Shown one piece after another: positions 61,642-64,000 of a stretch of DNA of 64,000 bases. The stretch spans positions 558,001 to 622,000 of the forward strand of contig NZ_RZNC01000003.1 in NCBI RefSeq assembly GCF_004078655.1. Reading direction: 5' to 3'. The DNA comes from Labedella populi (GTDB lineage Bacteria > Actinomycetota > Actinomycetes > Actinomycetales > Microbacteriaceae). The notes under the pieces were generated by a model that did no database searches, was not told the origin of the DNA, and saw nothing but the letters and a program-made list of their open reading frames with translations. Position numbers and translations under genes: made by a program. Numbering within the stretch: position 1 is the first letter of the stretch; each line of letters opens with the position of its first letter.

Positions 61642-63164
61642 CGGGGGCCGGGACCCCGAGCGCCGCCGACGCGGGTCGTGCGATCGAGGGTCTCCCCGCG
61701 CGGATCCGCGAGGCCGCACCCGTCGTCGTCGTCATCGGCGACCTGATGCTCGACCGTTGGTGGCGGGGCGGAAGCGGCCGTCTCAGCCGGGAGGCGCCGG
61801 CGCCCGTCGTCGACCTCGTCGACCGGAGCGATGCCCCCGGAGGAGCCGCCAACACCGCGATGAACCTCGCGGCGCTCGGGGCTCGAGTGCGACTCGTCGG
61901 CGCGACGGGGGACGACGACGCGGGCGAGCGGCTGCGGGACGTCCTCGCGACGGCGGGCGTCGATGTGAGTGGGGTGGTCCTTCGCCCGGGGCGCTCGACC
62001 GTCATGAAGACGCGCATCATGGCCGATGACCAGGTGCTCGTCCGCGTCGACGAGGGCGACGTCGGGGTCCCGACATCGGAGGACGAGGAGCGACTCGCTC
62101 GGGCGGCGGTCCGCGCGCTCGAGGGCGCGGACGCACTCGTCGTCTGCGACTACGGTGCCGCAACGCTCCACGGTGCCGTGCGGAGTCGGCTCGCGGCCGC
62201 GACGGCGGATGGTCCTCGCATTCTCACGGTCGTCGACGCCCACGACCTCGCCCCGTGGGCCGCGCTCTCCCCCGATGTCGTCACGCCGAACGAGGCCGAG
62301 GCGGCCCTGCTGCTCCGCCGCTCGCGCTCCTGGCCCGGAGTCGGTCCCGACCGCGTCGGCTCGTTCGCCGCGGCGGCCGACGATCTGCTCTCCCTCTCGG
62401 GCGCTCGTGCCGTCGTCGTCACGCTCGATCGGGACGGCACGATCGCGTTGACGCGCGACGGTGAGCCGTTCGCGACGCTCGCGCACCCGGCCGCCGAGAA
62501 GTTCGCCTCGGGGGCCGGGGACACGTTCACCGCGGCCCTCACGGCCGCTCTCGCGAGCGGCGCAACCCTGCCCGTCGCGACCGTCGTCGCCCAGCATGCC
62601 GCCGACGTCGTCGTCGGGCGCTTCGGCACAGCGGTCTGCTCGACCACGGACCTGCAGGCGCGCGTGTCCCTGGACGGTCCCGTCGCGATCGGCGCCGACG
62701 AGCTCGCCCAGCGGCTCGCCGAGGAGCGCGGAGACGGCCGGCGCATCGTCTTCACGAACGGGTGCTTCGACGTCCTCCACCGCGGGCACACGAGCTACCT
62801 GCGGCAGGCGAAGGCCCTCGGGGACGTGCTCGTCGTCGCCATCAACAGCGACGAGTCGGTGCGGCGCCTCAAGGGGCCCGAGCGGCCGATCAACACCGCC
62901 GCAGATCGTGCCTCCGTCCTCGCCTCGCTCGAGTGCGTCGACCTCGTCACGGTCTTCGAGACCGACACGCCGATCCCGCTGCTCGAGAGCCTCACTCCGG
63001 ACGTCTACGTCAAGGGCGGGGACTACAGTCCCGAGATGCTCACCGAGACGCCCGTCGTCCGGGGGTACGGCGGAGAGGTGCGTATCGTCGATTACGTTCC
63101 GTCGCACTCCACCACCTCGATGGTCGAGCGCATCCGGTCACGCCGGGAGGACCCGGTGTCGTGA
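61638..63164 (+). CDS. hldE: HldE-type bifunctional heptose kinase/nucleotidyltransferase 2
   Basis: The 508-residue protein has an N-terminal extension, then the kinase with VIGDLMLDRWWRG, DAPGGAANTAMNLAALGAR (intact substrate motif), SGAGDTFTAAL, and from ~350 the nucleotidyltransferase with TNGCFDVLHRGHTSYL and YVKGGDYS. This copy looks fully functional by comparison with Gram-negative HldE. It should phosphorylate heptose-7-phosphate at C1 and add AMP to give ADP-heptose. GTG 61638 overlaps the ALDH stop; its stop overlaps the next GTG. Confidence 0.9.
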   Translation: MTGAGTPSAADAGRAIEGLPARIREAAPVVVVIGDLMLDRWWRGGSGRLSREAPAPVVDLVDRSDAPGGAANTAMNLAALGARVRLVGATGDDDAGERLRDVLATAGVDVSGVVLRPGRSTVMKTRIMADDQVLVRVDEGDVGVPTSEDEERLARAAVRALEGADALVVCDYGAATLHGAVRSRLAAATADGPRILTVVDAHDLAPWAALSPDVVTPNEAEAALLLRRSRSWPGVGPDRVGSFAAAADDLLSLSGARAVVVTLDRDGTIALTRDGEPFATLAHPAAEKFASGAGDTFTAALTAALASGATLPVATVVAQHAADVVVGRFGTAVCSTTDLQARVSLDGPVAIGADELAQRLAEERGDGRRIVFTNGCFDVLHRGHTSYLRQAKALGDVLVVAINSDESVRRLKGPERPINTAADRASVLASLECVDLVTVFETDTPIPLLESLTPDVYVKGGDYSPEMLTETPVVRGYGGEVRIVDYVPSHSTTSMVERIRSRREDPVS

Positions 63165-64000
63165 CGGAGAGCAACGACGAGCCGGTCCCGGCGCGGCGGT
63201 GGTCCGGAGACTGGACGACCGAGGCTCCGCCGCCGCCACCGCGACTCGAGGTGCTCATCCCCACGATCGGGCGGACGAGTGAACTCGCCGTGACGCTCGC
63301 CGGTCTCGCCGCTCAGGACGAGCCGGCCTTCGACGTGATCGTGAGCGATCAGTCCGAACTGTTCACGAGCGCGAGCGAGCCGAGTGTCCAGGCGATGGTG
63401 CGCGTGCTCCGCGCCCAGGGGCACGGCGTCGAGCTCGTGCACCGGCCGGAGCGGCGCGGGCTCGCCGAGCAGCGGCAGTTCCTCCTCGAGCGATCGTCCG
63501 CCCCGGCCGTGCTCTTCCTCGATGACGACGTCTGGACGGAGCCGGGTCTCCTCGAGCGCCTGCTCGACGCCCTCGAGACCCTCGGCTGCGGTTTCGTCGG
63601 ATCCGCCGTCCAGGGACTCTCCTACCTCGAGGACCGCCGCCCGCACGAGGCGACGACCTTCGAGCCGTGGCCGGGACCCGTCATCCCGGAGAGCGTTCGC
63701 CCGGGCCGACCGGAGCACGACCGGTGGCCGTTGCACAACGCCGCCAATCTGGCCCACATCGCGGGGACGCTCGGCGTGGAGCGTGACGGCTGGCTCGCGT
63801 ACAAGGTCGCCTGGGTCGGCGCGTGTGTGCTGTACGACCGGGAGGCGCTTATCGAGGTCGGCGGCTTCGATTTCTGGACGGGGCTGCCGCCGAGCCACTC
63901 CGGAGAGGACGTCGCGGCCCAGTGGCGGGTGATGGAGCGCTTCGGAGGGGCCGGGATCGTCCCGAGCGGCGCGGTACACCTCGAGGCGCCGACGACGATC
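63161..64000 (+). CDS. GT2-family glycosyltransferase (partial)
   Basis: The frame stays open to the right edge, so only the first 280 residues are seen. It has the GT-A motifs LEVLIPTIGRTSELAVTLAG, VIVSDQSE and a DDD metal site in VLFLDDDVWTEPG, then WVGACVLYDREALIEVGGF and the acid of SGEDVAAQWR. It is an inverting GT2 transferase, probably adding a sugar to the heptose-type glycan. GTG overlaps the HldE stop (GTGA). Confidence 0.88.
   Translation, partial: MTESNDEPVPARRWSGDWTTEAPPPPPRLEVLIPTIGRTSELAVTLAGLAAQDEPAFDVIVSDQSELFTSASEPSVQAMVRVLRAQGHGVELVHRPERRGLAEQRQFLLERSSAPAVLFLDDDVWTEPGLLERLLDALETLGCGFVGSAVQGLSYLEDRRPHEATTFEPWPGPVIPESVRPGRPEHDRWPLHNAANLAHIAGTLGVERDGWLAYKVAWVGACVLYDREALIEVGGFDFWTGLPPSHSGEDVAAQWRVMERFGGAGIVPSGAVHLEAPTTI

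Noticed and set aside
1-64000. tRNA, rRNA, riboswitch or insertion sequence
   Set aside because: Gaps between genes are short and hold only promoters, hairpins and simple repeats; no cloverleaf, conserved aptamer or transposase motif was found by eye.

Overview
The window is about 64 kb of very GC-rich, densely coding DNA with no rRNA, tRNA, CRISPR array, transposase or phage gene that I can see. Gene content points to a Gram-positive actinobacterium, most likely Microbacteriaceae: a MarP-type membrane protease, mycothiol-type DinB and glutathionyl-hydroquinone-reductase-like proteins, actinobacterial-style HelD and RecQ helicases, a stand-alone LigD polymerase plus LigC-type ligase, a SigB/SigF-family sigma factor, and a cell-wall sorting signal of the LAxTG type. 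The family assignment is inference; no marker gene is present.

Layout. 1-7.1 kb: housekeeping and stress genes (partial HelD-like helicase, HAD phosphatase, MarP-like protease, an endonuclease/exonuclease/phosphatase protein, DinB protein, MFS exporter, alpha/beta hydrolase). 7.2-16.3 kb: a galactan/galacto-oligosaccharide locus with LacI repressor, two ABC permeases and a solute-binding lipoprotein reading left, and a GH42 beta-galactosidase and a wall-anchored GH53 endo-galactanase reading right, around a shared control region. 16.3-28 kb: mixed metabolism and DNA repair (VOC protein, second endo/exonuclease paralogue, GST-like reductase, two alcohol-dehydrogenase-type enzymes, HSL-type hydrolase, convergent ATP-dependent ligase and LigD-type polymerase, CBS protein, RecQ, ChaB and DUF2188-like proteins). 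28-36.6 kb: a seven-gene leftward peptide operon encoding binding protein, M14 carboxypeptidase, two permeases, serine beta-lactamase-like hydrolase, GbsR/MarR regulator and a double ATPase. Most of its junctions are 4-base stop/start overlaps. 36.9-51.1 kb: mostly single genes (reductase, frameshifted DUF427 gene, membrane proteins, nitroreductase, Na+/H+ antiporter, NYN protein, PRC-barrel protein, zinc alcohol dehydrogenase, thiolase, G6PDH, sigma factor).

51.2-64 kb (continuing past the right edge): a carbohydrate cluster that looks like an ADP-heptose-type pathway in a Gram-positive. It has GmhB-type phosphatase, GmhA-type isomerase, two bifunctional HldE-type kinase/nucleotidyltransferases, three GT9 (heptosyltransferase-family) glycosyltransferases, two GT-B/GT4-type and one GT2 glycosyltransferase, an SDR and an aldehyde dehydrogenase. 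Most genes are chained by ATGA/GTGA overlaps. No HldD-type epimerase is seen here. This is the best candidate for an undescribed system: synthesis and transfer of a heptose-containing surface glycan.

Two expression patterns recur. Operon genes have AGGAGG-type ribosome sites or 4-base overlaps. Many single genes instead have a -10-like hexamer (TANNNT-type) exactly six or seven bases before the start codon, which suggests leaderless transcripts. Several convergent gene pairs are separated by strong palindromes, including one perfect 29-bp-arm palindrome and one large inverted repeat whose two ends are the stop codons of the flanking genes.
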